Notes: generated from the sequence alone by a model not told the origin. Shown: positions 17,642-26,749, counted from the first letter of the stretch. The stretch is 64,000 nt of DNA from Pseudoxanthobacter soli DSM 19599 (GCF_900148505.1 NZ_FRXO01000007.1:1-64000); one strand, 5' to 3'. Translations and numbers: made by a program.

Positions 17642-19855
17642 TCAGGCGATGACGGGAGGCGAGATGAACCTTTCTTCGAAGTCGCGGGCGGGCATGGGCT
17701 TTCCGAAGAAATAGCCCTGCGCTTCCGGGCACTCGTTCGCCTTGAGAAAGGCGAGCTGGGCGGCGGTCTCGACGCCCTCCGCGATGACATCCATCCCGAA
17801 ATGCCGCCCGAGATAGATGACCGCCTTCACCACGGCCGCGTCTTCCGGATTGGTATCCACGTCGCGTACGAAGGAGCGGTCGATCTTCAGGCGCGAAATC
17901 GGATACTTCTTGAGAAGGCTGAGAGAGGCGAAGCCGGTGCCGTAATCGTCGAACGCCAGACCCACCCCGAGGCCCCTGAGATCGTGCAGAAGCGCCAGCG
18001 TGGCGGCATCGTTGTGGAGCAGGATATTCTCCACGATCTCGAGTTCGACCGCATCGGCCGGCAAGGCGTTGCGTTCGAACTCCTCTGCGATGCAGGTCAG
18101 GAGCCGTCTTGATCGAAACTGCGCGTCGAACAGGTTGATGCCCATCCGGAAGCCGGGAATCCTCGCGCGCCATTCCGCCGCCTGCCGGCAGGCGGTGCGC
18201 AACGTCCACTCCCCGACCGCGGCGGCGGATGGCTTGCGGCTGAGCACCTCGATGAAGGCCGCCGGAGACAGCAGACCCCGCTCCGGGTGATTCCAGCGCA
18301 TCAGCGCTTCGGCACCGGTGACACTGCCGTCGACGGTCGAAACCTGCGGCTGGTAGAACAGCTCGAACTCGCCGTTCTCGAACGCCTTGCGGAGTTCCTT
18401 CTGCAAGGCCCGGCGCGCGAACATCGCGTCGCGGAGGGCGGGGGCGAAAATCTCGTGCCGACCTTTTCCGGCGGCCTTCGCGCGGTAGAGGGCGAGATCA
18501 GCGGCGCCGAGCAGATCCTCCGACAGGGATCCGTGCTGCGGAGCAAATGCGATGCCGATGCTCGCGCCGATCTCGATGGGCTGGCCGGCGATCTCATGGT
18601 GGCCCGCTATCGCTGCGAGCAGCTTCGCGGCGGCGGCATTCGCTTCCGCCTCCCCGTTCCCCGACATCAGCGCGACGAACTCGTCGCCGCCGAGCCGGGC
18701 CACCATCGCCAACGGTCCGCACGAAGCCTGCAGCCGTGCGGCGACATCCCTCAGCACAGCGTCACCCATGGAATGGCCGTAGGTGTCGTTGACCTCCTTG
18801 AAGCCGTCGAGGTCGATCAGCAGCACCGTTCCCGCGGCGCCCGCACCCAACGTCCGCTCGACACAGTCGTGCCAGGCATTGCGGTTGGGCAATTCGGTCA
18901 GCGGGTCCAGAGAGGCGATGTGGAAAAGCCGCTCCTGACTCTGGCGGCGCTCCGTGATGTCGCGCACGATCACACCGAAGCTGATGGCGGCTCCATCCCG
19001 CCACGCCGAAAACGAGAACTCGGCCGGGAATTCGCTGCCGTCCTTGCGCAGCCCCTGCAATTCGAACGCGTGGCCGGCGGCCTTGCTGTCCTCGTCGCCG
19101 AGAAGCCGGGCTACTTCCGCTTCGAAGATGCGCCTCCAACTGTGCGGCGCGATCCGTTCGCCTGGTTGGCCGACGACTTCATTCGCGGCATAGCCGAACA
19201 GCTTTTCCGCAGCCGCATTCCAGAATGTTATCTCGCCCGTGCCGGTCAGGCAGATGATGGCGTCGGGCGAGGTTGAAGCGATGCACTCGAACCGGGCCTG
19301 GTTGGCCGCACTGACATGATGGAGCCGGAAAATCTCCATCTGGTCGAGGACAAGGGCCGCCAGATCGGACAAGTGCGCGCGATCCTGATCCGTGAACGCA
19401 TCCCGTGGCTTGCTGTCGATCAGGCAGATGGTGCCGATGTTTTCGCCGTTGGGTGCGATCAGCGGCTTGCCGGCATAAAAGCGGATCGAGGGCGGCCCGA
19501 GAACCAGTGGATTGGCCGAAAACCGGTCGTCCTTCGTCGCATCGTGGACGACCATGATGTCGGCCTGCATGATCGCATGGGCGCAGAACGAGACCTCGCG
19601 GCTCGTCCCGCTCTCGTCGAAACCGGTGCGAGACTTGAAAAACTGCCGATCACTTCCGACGAGAGAGACGAGAACCGTTGGAACACCGAACATCCGCGCA
19701 GCGAGCCGTGTAAGACGATCGAAGTTCTCGTCCGGCGGCGTATCCATGAGACGATATTCTGCGAGGGCCCGAAGCCGGGCTTCTTCGCTCGCCGGCACGG
19801 GATATGTCGGATGCAATTTCGGTGGGCTCCCCAGAACAGATTTCTGATGGCTCAA
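17642..19855 (-). CDS. GAF-PAS-GGDEF-EAL cyclic-di-GMP enzyme (737 aa)
   Basis: This protein couples a sensor to synthesis and/or breakdown of c-di-GMP. An N-terminal GAF of the common RLRALAEYRLMDTPPDENFDR type (about 25-175) is followed by PAS (about 190-300), GGDEF (about 315-475; RLGGDEF intact) and EAL (about 485-735; TGAEALMRW, DDYGTGFASLS, LKIDRSFV and IAEGVET intact). Both catalytic centres therefore look competent. I see no membrane segment. The start is uncertain: the frame has no ATG before the GAF domain. TTG at 19855 follows a stop closely, and TTG 19816 has GGGGAG 10 nt upstream. It lies 115 nt after an AraC gene on the same strand. Likely outputs are biofilm and surface adhesins, which fits the autotransporters, though this link is inference. 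Confidence 0.92.
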   Translation of the reverse strand: MSHQKSVLGSPPKLHPTYPVPASEEARLRALAEYRLMDTPPDENFDRLTRLAARMFGVPTVLVSLVGSDRQFFKSRTGFDESGTSREVSFCAHAIMQADIMVVHDATKDDRFSANPLVLGPPSIRFYAGKPLIAPNGENIGTICLIDSKPRDAFTDQDRAHLSDLAALVLDQMEIFRLHHVSAANQARFECIASTSPDAIICLTGTGEITFWNAAAEKLFGYAANEVVGQPGERIAPHSWRRIFEAEVARLLGDEDSKAAGHAFELQGLRKDGSEFPAEFSFSAWRDGAAISFGVIVRDITERRQSQERLFHIASLDPLTELPNRNAWHDCVERTLGAGAAGTVLLIDLDGFKEVNDTYGHSMGDAVLRDVAARLQASCGPLAMVARLGGDEFVALMSGNGEAEANAAAAKLLAAIAGHHEIAGQPIEIGASIGIAFAPQHGSLSEDLLGAADLALYRAKAAGKGRHEIFAPALRDAMFARRALQKELRKAFENGEFELFYQPQVSTVDGSVTGAEALMRWNHPERGLLSPAAFIEVLSRKPSAAAVGEWTLRTACRQAAEWRARIPGFRMGINLFDAQFRSRRLLTCIAEEFERNALPADAVELEIVENILLHNDAATLALLHDLRGLGVGLAFDDYGTGFASLSLLKKYPISRLKIDRSFVRDVDTNPEDAAVVKAVIYLGRHFGMDVIAEGVETAAQLAFLKANECPEAQGYFFGKPMPARDFEERFISPPVIA

Positions 19856-19970
19856 CTCGAGCCATAACGACTTTCAACGTCGTTGGGCCTGGAACGTTCC
19901 CTTCGATTCTTCACTTTTTCGCGCATGGGCGGGCTGCCTCGCCGTCCAGCGGAGGAAATGCCGGGTCGCC

Positions 19971-20981
19971 TTACCGCCTCCGCGACCGGCGCGCCGCCAG
20001 CGTTTGCGACGGATACTCGCCATAGCGCTCGAAATAATATTTCGAGAAGTGACCGGGGTTGGAGAATGAGAAGGCGACAGCGACGCCAGTGATGCTCTCC
20101 TGATCCGAAGCTTCCATCAGGCGCTTCCGGATCGCATCCAGGCGCGCATTGCGGATCCAGGTCACGGGAGAGCAGTCGAAGCGCCGCCGGAACGCATATT
20201 GCAGGCTTCGTGCCGAGAGGCCGCTGATGCTTTCCAGATCCGTCATGGTGATGCGTCCGGTCAGGTTCGCCTGGATATATTGGCAGACCTCTTCCAGTTG
20301 CCTGTCATTGCCTGCACCGTTCGATCTGCCACGGTCATTCGGGGCAGAAAGACTGTCCGGGATGAGCAAGACGCAGATCGCGCGATAGAACACGTCGTCG
20401 ATGGCCAGAGCCTCGGCCGCGCCCGGATTTTCCCCGCAGGCATCCAGCGTCCGGCAGGCGGCGCGTATGATCTGGTCGACATCGATTCCGCCGACCTTCA
20501 GCGACAGCACTGCCGGTACGTCGAGGTCGAGCTGCGCGTCGCTGCGGCCGGTCATGGAACGGGCGACGTGGCGAAGGCGCTCGGCCTCAAGGCTCACCAT
20601 GAGCGTCGATCGATATTGACCGACGCCAATGCGGTCACCTTCCGGCGCGAACAGTCCGTGCTTGCCGACTTCGCAAAGAACATCCTTTCCATTCACGTTG
20701 GACTGGATGGGTCCGCCGCCGAACGGCATGTAGAACGAAAGACCGGAAGCCGAGACGCGCGTCCGCACGGGCGTGTGCGAAATCGTCGTCAGCCTCATTC
20801 CACGCACCAGCGCCGAAGATTGCTGTGTCGAGAACGCCGACTTGTCGCCAACGGCATCGTATTCGGCATTCCAGCCCATCGAGCGCGCGACCTGTTCCTG
20901 CATGCTCGTGAGCGAATTCGTGACGATCTTTGATTTCTCGCCGAATGCCAGCGCAGGTAACGAGAAGCCAGGCTCGGACAC
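19971..20981 (-). CDS. AraC-family regulator with N-terminal AraC-binding-like domain (336 aa)
   Basis: The N-terminal two thirds resemble the AraC_binding_2 type sensor domain (VGKHGLFAPEGDRIGV... around 115-135). The C-terminal HTH pair is ITMTDLESISGLSARSLQYAFRRRFDCSPVTWIRNARLDAIR followed by SITGVAVAFSFSNPGHFSKYYFERYGEYPS. The last residues (AARRSRRR) are very basic. The called start is GTG 20981 with only a weak ribosome site; ATG 20903 is an alternative that would shorten the sensor domain. Its target is not obvious: the same-strand neighbour downstream encodes the GGDEF-EAL protein, and upstream lies the aldose epimerase. Confidence 0.88.
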   Translation of the reverse strand: MSEPGFSLPALAFGEKSKIVTNSLTSMQEQVARSMGWNAEYDAVGDKSAFSTQQSSALVRGMRLTTISHTPVRTRVSASGLSFYMPFGGGPIQSNVNGKDVLCEVGKHGLFAPEGDRIGVGQYRSTLMVSLEAERLRHVARSMTGRSDAQLDLDVPAVLSLKVGGIDVDQIIRAACRTLDACGENPGAAEALAIDDVFYRAICVLLIPDSLSAPNDRGRSNGAGNDRQLEEVCQYIQANLTGRITMTDLESISGLSARSLQYAFRRRFDCSPVTWIRNARLDAIRKRLMEASDQESITGVAVAFSFSNPGHFSKYYFERYGEYPSQTLAARRSRRR

Positions 20982-21067
20982 GTCGAGACCCCAAGATTGT
21001 GTATCCGAAACCTATAATGGCGCGATATCTGCCGGGAATCCATCCTGAGATACGTTTCCGGTCCCCG

Positions 21068-22033
21068 CTATGGACTTGAAAGCACAAAGGGAAAGAACGA
21101 GACGGTAGCGGAGCACTGCGCCGAGGGCGCGAGCACGATGAGGCCGGTCTTCTCGGGGCCGAGATCCAGGTTGAAGGCGTCCGTGCAGTTGCTGACCGGC
21201 TCGGCGCAGAAATGGTCGGCGCCCGGCGGGGTGTAGACCACGAGGTGGCGGAGCGGAGCGTCCGCGGTCATGCGCAGCCCGGCGGCGCGTTCCGGCCAGC
21301 GGATCTCGGCGGTTCCGTTCCAGCCGCCGAAGGCGTTGTCGAGCACGCGGGAGGCGACGGCCATGCGCGACGACGGCCCCCAGAGATCGCCGGCGGCGAC
21401 GCGGCGGACGGGCATTACCTCCGCGTCCACCTCCCAGCCCCACGAGGGTGCGGCCTCCAGTGTCGCGAGGGGTGTCGCGGGGAAGTAGGGATGCAGGCCG
21501 AAGCCGACGGGCATCGGCTCGGTGCCGCGGTTCGCGATCGTCAGGGAGATGTCGAGCCGGTCGGGGTGGAGCGAGAATTCCTGTTGTGCGACATAGGGAT
21601 AGGGCCATGCGTCCGGTGCGTGCTCGTAGACGAGCGTGACGGATTCCGGCCCGGTTGCGGCGACGCGCCAAGGGCGTTGCCAGCCGTGGCCGTGCTCGAC
21701 GTGGGGGCCGGGCGTGTTGAGCGGCATGGAGACGGAGCGGCCGGCGAAGGTGAAGCGGCCATGGCGCAGCCGGTTGGAGAACGGCGTCAGCGGGAAGCAG
21801 CCGGCGTCCTCGCCGTGATCGTCGCGGCTTTTCATCGGCGCCAGCAGGTCGATCCAGCCGCTGTCCGGATGACGCCAGCGCAGCGATGCGATGCGGCCGC
21901 CGAGGCCGGGCAGGAGGTCGAGGCGCCACGGACCGGCCGCGAGGGCGACCGCTTCGCCGTCGCGTTCCGGCCGCTCGCTTGTCGCATCGGTGGCGTGCCG
22001 ATGATCGCTTTGCCGGGCCTCATGAGCGCTCAT
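21068..22033 (-). CDS. Aldose 1-epimerase family protein
   Basis: Galactose-mutarotase-fold protein, 321 aa from the ATG at 22033. It interconverts sugar anomers before oxidation at C1. Visible family motifs are GGRIASLRW, FPLTPFSNRLRHGRF (near 70-85), HGHGWQRPW with the catalytic-type His near 110, and FGLHPYFP with the second His near 165; a late Glu lies in AEPVSNCTDAF. The ATG overlaps the IclR stop as ATGA, which is why I chose it over the longer frame to 22066. Coupling with IclR and divergence from the pentonate dehydratase operon indicate that it supplies the anomer used by the sugar 1-dehydrogenase at 24921. Confidence 0.88.
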   Translation of the reverse strand: MSAHEARQSDHRHATDATSERPERDGEAVALAAGPWRLDLLPGLGGRIASLRWRHPDSGWIDLLAPMKSRDDHGEDAGCFPLTPFSNRLRHGRFTFAGRSVSMPLNTPGPHVEHGHGWQRPWRVAATGPESVTLVYEHAPDAWPYPYVAQQEFSLHPDRLDISLTIANRGTEPMPVGFGLHPYFPATPLATLEAAPSWGWEVDAEVMPVRRVAAGDLWGPSSRMAVASRVLDNAFGGWNGTAEIRWPERAAGLRMTADAPLRHLVVYTPPGADHFCAEPVSNCTDAFNLDLGPEKTGLIVLAPSAQCSATVSFFPFVLSSP

Positions 22034-22872
22034 TCGCCGCTTCCTGCACGCTTGAGGGCGGCCCATGCCCGCGCAGCGGGCGGGCCGCCGAGGGCCTCCG
22101 AGATCCGGTCGGCATGGCGCAGCAGCGGCTCAACCACAGATGGTACCGATTCGGTCGGAAGGAACTGCTTGAGGGTGGTGACGCTGATCGCCCCGACCGC
22201 CTTCCCGCCGTGGCCGAACACCCCGGCCGCCACGCAGATGATGCCCTCGACGTCTTCCTCGTCGTCGAGCGCATAGTGCCGTTCGGCGATGCGGTCGAAA
22301 TCGGTGGCGAGCGCTTCGAGGGTGTCGAGGGTGCTGGGGGTGCGGCGCTCGTGGCCGACCCGGTCGAGGATCGCGAGGGCCTCGGGCCGGGGCATCGCGG
22401 CGAGCAGCAGCTTGCCGACGCCCGAGCAGTGCGGCGCCTCGCGGCGGCCGAGGGCGGCGGCGAAGCGGATGGCGCCCGGACCGTCGACGCGGCCGATCAC
22501 CACGGCAAAACCGTCGTCCAGCATGGCAACGCGGGAAGTAAGACCGACCTCCTGGGTGAGTTCGCGCAGGACCGGCATCGCGACGTCGCCGAGCCCGGTA
22601 TTGGCGACCGCGCGGTCGCCGAGGCGGACGAACGACAGCCCGAGCCGGTAGCGCCGCGTCATGCCCTCGCCGAAATCCACCACGAGCCCGCGTGCCCGCA
22701 GCGTCGCGAGGATGGCGTAGGCGGCGGGCTTGGACAGGCCGATGTCGCGGGCGAGATCGGTGAGCCGGGCCCCCTCCGGACCGGCCTCCGCGATCCGGTC
22801 GATCAGGTCGAACGCGCGGCCGAGGCTCTGCACCCTGTAGCGTTCGTCCGTCATCCGTTCCCGTCCCTCCAC
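22030..22872 (-). CDS. IclR-family transcriptional regulator
   Basis: 280 aa. An N-terminal winged HTH (RLTDLARDIGLSKPAAYAILATLRARGLV, about 35-65) is followed by the IclR effector-binding domain with LGLSFVRLG, SGVGKLLLA and a C-terminal YALDDEEDVEGIICVAAGVF stretch typical of the ligand pocket. MTDERYRVQ at 22854 is an alternative start. It is divergent from the pentonate dehydratase operon across 286 bp that contains two AT-rich dyad elements, so it is the probable regulator of both sides. The effector is likely a sugar acid or keto-acid intermediate (inferred). Confidence 0.92.
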   Translation of the reverse strand: MEGRERMTDERYRVQSLGRAFDLIDRIAEAGPEGARLTDLARDIGLSKPAAYAILATLRARGLVVDFGEGMTRRYRLGLSFVRLGDRAVANTGLGDVAMPVLRELTQEVGLTSRVAMLDDGFAVVIGRVDGPGAIRFAAALGRREAPHCSGVGKLLLAAMPRPEALAILDRVGHERRTPSTLDTLEALATDFDRIAERHYALDDEEDVEGIICVAAGVFGHGGKAVGAISVTTLKQFLPTESVPSVVEPLLRHADRISEALGGPPAARAWAALKRAGSGE

Positions 22873-22928
22873 GCGGCAGGCCCCACCCCTCCCGGTGTCA
22901 CCGGTCGGGGCGATTTTCGTGAAGCATT

Positions 22929-22955
22929 ACAGAATAGCATTTCTTAATACAGAAC
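22929..22955. promoter_or_regulatory. AT-rich dyad near the IclR gene, candidate operator 1
   Basis: ACAGAATAGCATTTCT contains the dyad AGAA-N6-TTCT (22931-22944) and is followed by a second ACAGAA at 22949. It is an AT-rich island in GC-rich surroundings, 60 nt upstream of the IclR start. It shares the phrases ACAGAA and ATAGCA with the element at 23114. Confidence 0.45.
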
Positions 22956-23075
22956 TTTTTCCGATGCCGACTATCGGTCCGCTCCCGCCTTGCCTGTCGC
23001 CCGAGCCCAGGCGCGGCGGGGATTTTCCCACATTTTCAGGCGCCGGAGCCAGCGGCGCGGGGCCCGGCGGGCATG

Positions 23076-23105
23076 TTGACTTCCGCAGCGGATCGTCGCT
23101 ACTCT
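23076..23105 (+). promoter_or_regulatory. Candidate sigma-70 promoter of the pentonate operon
   Basis: TTGACT (23076-23081) and TACTCT (23100-23105) are separated by 18 nt. Transcription would start near 23112, directly at the dyad operator candidate, and about 47 nt before the start codon. The -35 matches the consensus in 5 of 6 bases. Confidence 0.5.
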
Positions 23106-23113
23106 CTCAGCAT

Positions 23114-23140
23114 AACAGAACACAGTTTTGTATAGCAAAA
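23114..23140. promoter_or_regulatory. AT-rich dyad at the pentonate operon start, candidate operator 2
   Basis: TTTTGTATAGCAAAA (23126-23140) has perfect 5-bp arms, and ACAGAACACAGTTTTGT forms an overlapping near-perfect dyad. It lies just downstream of the candidate promoter, where an IclR repressor would block transcription. Confidence 0.5.
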
Positions 23141-23158
23141 CACTGACCTGAGGCGACC

Positions 23159-24889
23159 ATGTCAGACGAACCCCGGAAACTGCGGTCCAGCGCCTGGTTC
23201 GGCGGAGCGGGCAAGAATGCCTTCATGCACCGCAGCTGGATGAAGAACGAGGGTCTGCCGCCCGACGTGTTCGACGGCCGCCCGGTGATCGGCATCTGCA
23301 ACACCTGGTCGGAGCTGACGCCCTGCAACGCGCACCTGCGCGAACTGGCGGAGCGGGTGAAGCGCGGCGTCTACGAGGCCGGCGGCCTGCCGCTCGAATT
23401 CCCGGTGATGTCGCTCGGCGAATCCAACATGCGCCCGACCGCCATGCTGTTCCGCAACCTCGCCGCCATGGACGTCGAGGAATCGATCCGGTCCAACCCG
23501 GTCGACGGCGTGATCCTGATGGTCGGCTGTGACAAGACCACCCCCGCCCTGATGATGGGCGCGGCGAGCTGCGACCTGCCGGCGATCGTCGTTTCCGGCG
23601 GACCGATGCTGAACGGCAATTTCCGCGGCAAGCCGATCGGCTCCGGCACCCACGTCTGGAAGTTCTACGAGGACGTGAAGGCCGGCCGCATGTCGGTCGA
23701 CGACTTCCTCGCCGCCGAACAGGGCCAGAGCCGTTCGGCCGGCAGCTGCATGACCATGGGCACGGCGTCCACGATGGCGAGCATGGCCGAGGCGCTCGGC
23801 ATCGCCATGCCGGACAATGCCGCCATTCCCGCCGTCGATTCCCGCCGGCAGATCCTCGCCCAGGAGGCCGGACGCCGGATCGTCGGCATGGTGCGGGACG
23901 ATATCCGCATGTCGAAGATCCTGACGCGCGAGGCGTTCGAGAACGCCATCCGCGTCAACGGCGCCATCGGCGGCTCCACCAACGCGGTGATCCACCTGAT
24001 CGCGGTCGCGCGCCGGCTCGGCATCGACCTTTCCCTCGACGACTGGGACCGCCTCGGCCGCAGCGTGCCGACCATCGTCGACCTGATGCCCTCCGGCCGC
24101 TTCCTGATGGAAGACTTCTATTATGCCGGCGGCCTCAGGGCGGTAATGCGGGTGCTCGCCGAAGCCGGCCTGCTCCATACCGATGCCGCGAGCGTGGCCG
24201 GGCCGACCATCGGCGAGATCGTGGCGGATGCGCCGAACTACAACGGCGAGGTGATCCGCGGCTTCGAGGATGCGCTGACGCCGGAAGGCGGCATCGCGGT
24301 GCTGCGCGGCAACCTCGCGCCCGGCGGCGCGGTGATCAAGCCGTCGGCCGCGACCCCGGCGCTGATGCAGCACCGCGGCCCCGCCGTCGTGTTCGAGACC
24401 ATCGAGCACTATTACGCCCGCATCGACGATCCCGACCTGGAGATCGACGAGAACAGCGTGATGGTGCTGAAGAACTGCGGCCCGAAGGGTTATCCCGGCA
24501 TGGCCGAAGTCGGCAACATGCCGCTGCCCGCCAAGCTCCTGAAGCGCGGCGTCACCGACATGGTGCGCATTTCCGACGCGCGGATGAGCGGCACGGCCTA
24601 CGGCACCGTGGTGCTGCACACCGCGCCGGAGGCCGCCGCCGGCGGCCCGCTGGCGCTGGTGCGCGACGGCGACATGATCGAGCTCGACGTCGCCGGCCGT
24701 AGGCTGCATCTCGAGGTCGACGAGGCCGAACTCGCCGCCCGCCGCGCGGCCTGGAAGCCGCCCGAGCACGCCGACATCAACGGCTACCAGAAGCTCTATG
24801 TCGAGCATGTGCTGCAGGCCGACGAAGGCTGCGACTTCGACTTCCTCACCGGCAAGCGCGAAGCCGGCATTCCCCGTCACTCACACTGA
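23159..24889 (+). CDS. IlvD/Edd-family pentonate dehydratase (L-arabinonate/D-xylonate type)
   Basis: 576 aa Fe-S dehydratase that converts an aldonate into a 2-keto-3-deoxy sugar acid. Three cysteines, C56 (ELTPCNAHL), C124 (VGCDKTTPA) and C197 (GSCMTMGTAST), have the same 68- and 73-residue spacing as the [2Fe-2S] ligands reported for the rhizobial L-arabinonate dehydratase (C59, C127, C200). The opening SSAWFGGAGKNAFMHRSWMKN is typical of the sugar-acid branch rather than of IlvD. It begins the operon, with GAGG 5-9 nt upstream of the ATG. The neighbours (sugar 1-dehydrogenase, KDP dehydratase) place it in an oxidative, non-phosphorylative pentose route. Whether arabinonate, xylonate or fuconate is preferred cannot be read from the sequence. 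Confidence 0.92.
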   Translation: MSDEPRKLRSSAWFGGAGKNAFMHRSWMKNEGLPPDVFDGRPVIGICNTWSELTPCNAHLRELAERVKRGVYEAGGLPLEFPVMSLGESNMRPTAMLFRNLAAMDVEESIRSNPVDGVILMVGCDKTTPALMMGAASCDLPAIVVSGGPMLNGNFRGKPIGSGTHVWKFYEDVKAGRMSVDDFLAAEQGQSRSAGSCMTMGTASTMASMAEALGIAMPDNAAIPAVDSRRQILAQEAGRRIVGMVRDDIRMSKILTREAFENAIRVNGAIGGSTNAVIHLIAVARRLGIDLSLDDWDRLGRSVPTIVDLMPSGRFLMEDFYYAGGLRAVMRVLAEAGLLHTDAASVAGPTIGEIVADAPNYNGEVIRGFEDALTPEGGIAVLRGNLAPGGAVIKPSAATPALMQHRGPAVVFETIEHYYARIDDPDLEIDENSVMVLKNCGPKGYPGMAEVGNMPLPAKLLKRGVTDMVRISDARMSGTAYGTVVLHTAPEAAAGGPLALVRDGDMIELDVAGRRLHLEVDEAELAARRAAWKPPEHADINGYQKLYVEHVLQADEGCDFDFLTGKREAGIPRHSH

Positions 24890-24920
24890 ACCGGCGGCAG
24901 CGCGGACGAGGCCCGATCCC

Positions 24921-25697
24921 ATGGACACCGATTTTCCGAACGCCATCTATCCGACGCTGAAGGATCGCGTCGTGTTCATCACCGGCGGCGGCAGCGGCAT
25001 CGGTGCCGGGCTCGTCGGGCATTTCAGCGCGCAGGGCGCGGCGGTCACCTTCGTCGACGTGGCGGAGGAGCCCTCCCTCGCGCTCGTCGACGCGGTCGCC
25101 GCCGCGGGATATCGCCGACCGGACTTCATCCGCTGCGACCTGCGCGACATCGAGGCGCTGCGGGCCGCGATCGCCACGACGGCGGAGCGCCACGGCCCCA
25201 TCCGCGTGCTTCTCAACAATGCCGGCAACGACGACCGCCACCGCACCGAGGACGTCACGCCCGCGTACTGGGACGACCGCATGGCGGTCAACGTGCGTCA
25301 CCAGTTCTTCGCCGCCCAGGCCGTGCGGCCGTACATGCGCGATGCCGGCGGCGGCTCGATCGTCAATTTCGGCTCGATCACCTGGATGGTCGGCGACCCG
25401 GACTGCCCGGCCTATGTCACCGCCAAGGCCGCCATCACCGGCATGACCCGCGCGCTCGCCCGCGAGCTGGGGCCGGAGCGCATCCGCGTCAACTGCATGA
25501 TCCCCGGCTGGGTCATGACCGAGCGGCAGGTGCGGCTGTGGCTGACGCCGGACGGGGAGCGCCAGATCGCGGAGCGGCAGTGCCTGCCGGACCGACTCTA
25601 TCCCTCGGACATTGCCCGCATGGCGCTGTTCCTCGCATCCGAAGACAGCCGGATGTGCACCTCGCAGCATTTCATCGTCGACGGCGGTTGGGTCTGA
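24921..25697 (+). CDS. Sugar 1-dehydrogenase, SDR family (Caulobacter XylB-like)
   Basis: 258 aa SDR with TGGGSGIG (21-28), NNAG (99-102) and catalytic S152, Y165 and K169. The start (AIYPTLKDR), NNAGNDDRH, FGSITW and the end (DGGWV) closely resemble D-xylose 1-dehydrogenase XylB of Caulobacter, recalled from memory. It should oxidise an aldopentose (xylose, arabinose) to its lactone with NAD. The ATG at 24921 is chosen because the longer in-frame start lies inside the dehydratase gene. It follows that gene by 31 nt. No lactonase gene is seen nearby, so lactone hydrolysis may be spontaneous or encoded elsewhere. Confidence 0.9.
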   Translation: MDTDFPNAIYPTLKDRVVFITGGGSGIGAGLVGHFSAQGAAVTFVDVAEEPSLALVDAVAAAGYRRPDFIRCDLRDIEALRAAIATTAERHGPIRVLLNNAGNDDRHRTEDVTPAYWDDRMAVNVRHQFFAAQAVRPYMRDAGGGSIVNFGSITWMVGDPDCPAYVTAKAAITGMTRALARELGPERIRVNCMIPGWVMTERQVRLWLTPDGERQIAERQCLPDRLYPSDIARMALFLASEDSRMCTSQHFIVDGGWV

Positions 25698-25721
25698 GAC
25701 CGCCCGAAGGAGCCTTCCCCA

Positions 25722-26720
25722 ATGCGTCTCGTGCAATTCAAGACGGAAGACGGCCGGCGCAAGGTCGCACTCGTCGCCCCCGATGGCGAGGCGCTGCTGC
25801 CGCTCGCCGGCGCCACGTCGGTCTACGACCTCGCGATGCGCAGCATCGAGGAGGCGACGCCGCTCGCGGACCTGGTCGCCGCCCTGCCGCGGGAAGACGC
25901 GGTCGACTATGCCGCCGCCCTTACCGAGGGCCGCGTGCTGCCGCCCCTCGACCATCCGGAGCCGGCGCGTTTCCTGATTACCGGCACCGGCCTGACCCAC
26001 ACCGGCAGCGCCACGGCGCGCAACCGGATGCACGAGGTGGTGCACGGGCCGGACGCCCATGAATCCGACTCGATGAAGATCTTCCGCATGGGCCTGTCCG
26101 GCGGCAAGCCGGGCGAGGGCCGCATCGGCGTGCAGCCGGAGTGGTTCTTCAAGGGCGTCGGCACCTGCGTGGTGCCCCCCGGCGCGCCGTTGGAGCTGCC
26201 GGGCTATGCGCTCGCCGGTGCCGAGGAAGCCGAGATCGTCGGCCTCTATATCGTCGACCCGGCCGGCGAGCCGCGCCGGATCGGCTTCGCGCTCGGCAAC
26301 GACTTCTCCGACCATGTCACCGAGGGCAAGAACTACCTCTATCTCGCCCATTCCAAGCTTCGGGACTGCTCGATCGGACCGGAGCTGCTCGTCGGCGACC
26401 TGCCGGAGGAAGTGCGCGGCCACACCCGCATCCACCGCGACGGCGCGGTGGTGTGGGACGAGGAGTTCCTGTCCGGCGAAAGCCACATGTCGCACTCAAT
26501 CGCCAATCTCGAGCACTACCACTTCCGCTACCCGATGTTCCGGCGGCCCGGCGACCTGCACGCCTATTTCTTCGGTGCCGACGCCATGAGCTACGCCTCC
26601 AACGTGCCGACGCAGGCCGGCGACGTGTTCGAAATCGAATCCCCCACCTTCGGCAAGCCGCTGCGCAACCGGATGGTGGCCGGCCCGGCGGAGACCTTCG
26701 TCTCCGTGCGGCCTCTCTGA
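25722..26720 (+). CDS. FAH-family 2-keto-3-deoxypentonate dehydratase (AraD1/XylX-like)
   Basis: 332 aa fumarylacetoacetase-fold protein. The FAH core carries the metal-binding acidic residues (GAEEAEIVGLYIV, then GNDFSDHVTEGKNYLYLAHSKLRDCSIGPEL near 185-220). This branch (AraD1, XylX) dehydrates 2-keto-3-deoxy-pentonate to 2-oxoglutarate semialdehyde. It follows the XylB-like gene by 24 nt and completes the first enzymes of a Weimberg-type pathway. The final 2-oxoglutarate semialdehyde dehydrogenase is not in the window. Confidence 0.87.
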   Translation: MRLVQFKTEDGRRKVALVAPDGEALLPLAGATSVYDLAMRSIEEATPLADLVAALPREDAVDYAAALTEGRVLPPLDHPEPARFLITGTGLTHTGSATARNRMHEVVHGPDAHESDSMKIFRMGLSGGKPGEGRIGVQPEWFFKGVGTCVVPPGAPLELPGYALAGAEEAEIVGLYIVDPAGEPRRIGFALGNDFSDHVTEGKNYLYLAHSKLRDCSIGPELLVGDLPEEVRGHTRIHRDGAVVWDEEFLSGESHMSHSIANLEHYHFRYPMFRRPGDLHAYFFGADAMSYASNVPTQAGDVFEIESPTFGKPLRNRMVAGPAETFVSVRPL

Positions 26721-26724
26721 CGCC

Positions 26725-26749
26725 AGCCCGGGCGGGACGGGCCCGGGCT
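26725..26749 (+). terminator. Hairpin after the AraD1/XylX-like gene
   Basis: AGCCCGGGC (26725-26733) pairs perfectly with GCCCGGGCT (26741-26749) around a 7-nt loop, 4 nt after the stop codon, followed by TTCGATATT. It may terminate partially and separate the enzyme genes from the transporter genes. A further perfect palindrome, CCGGCATGCCGG, lies at 26759-26770. Confidence 0.5.
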
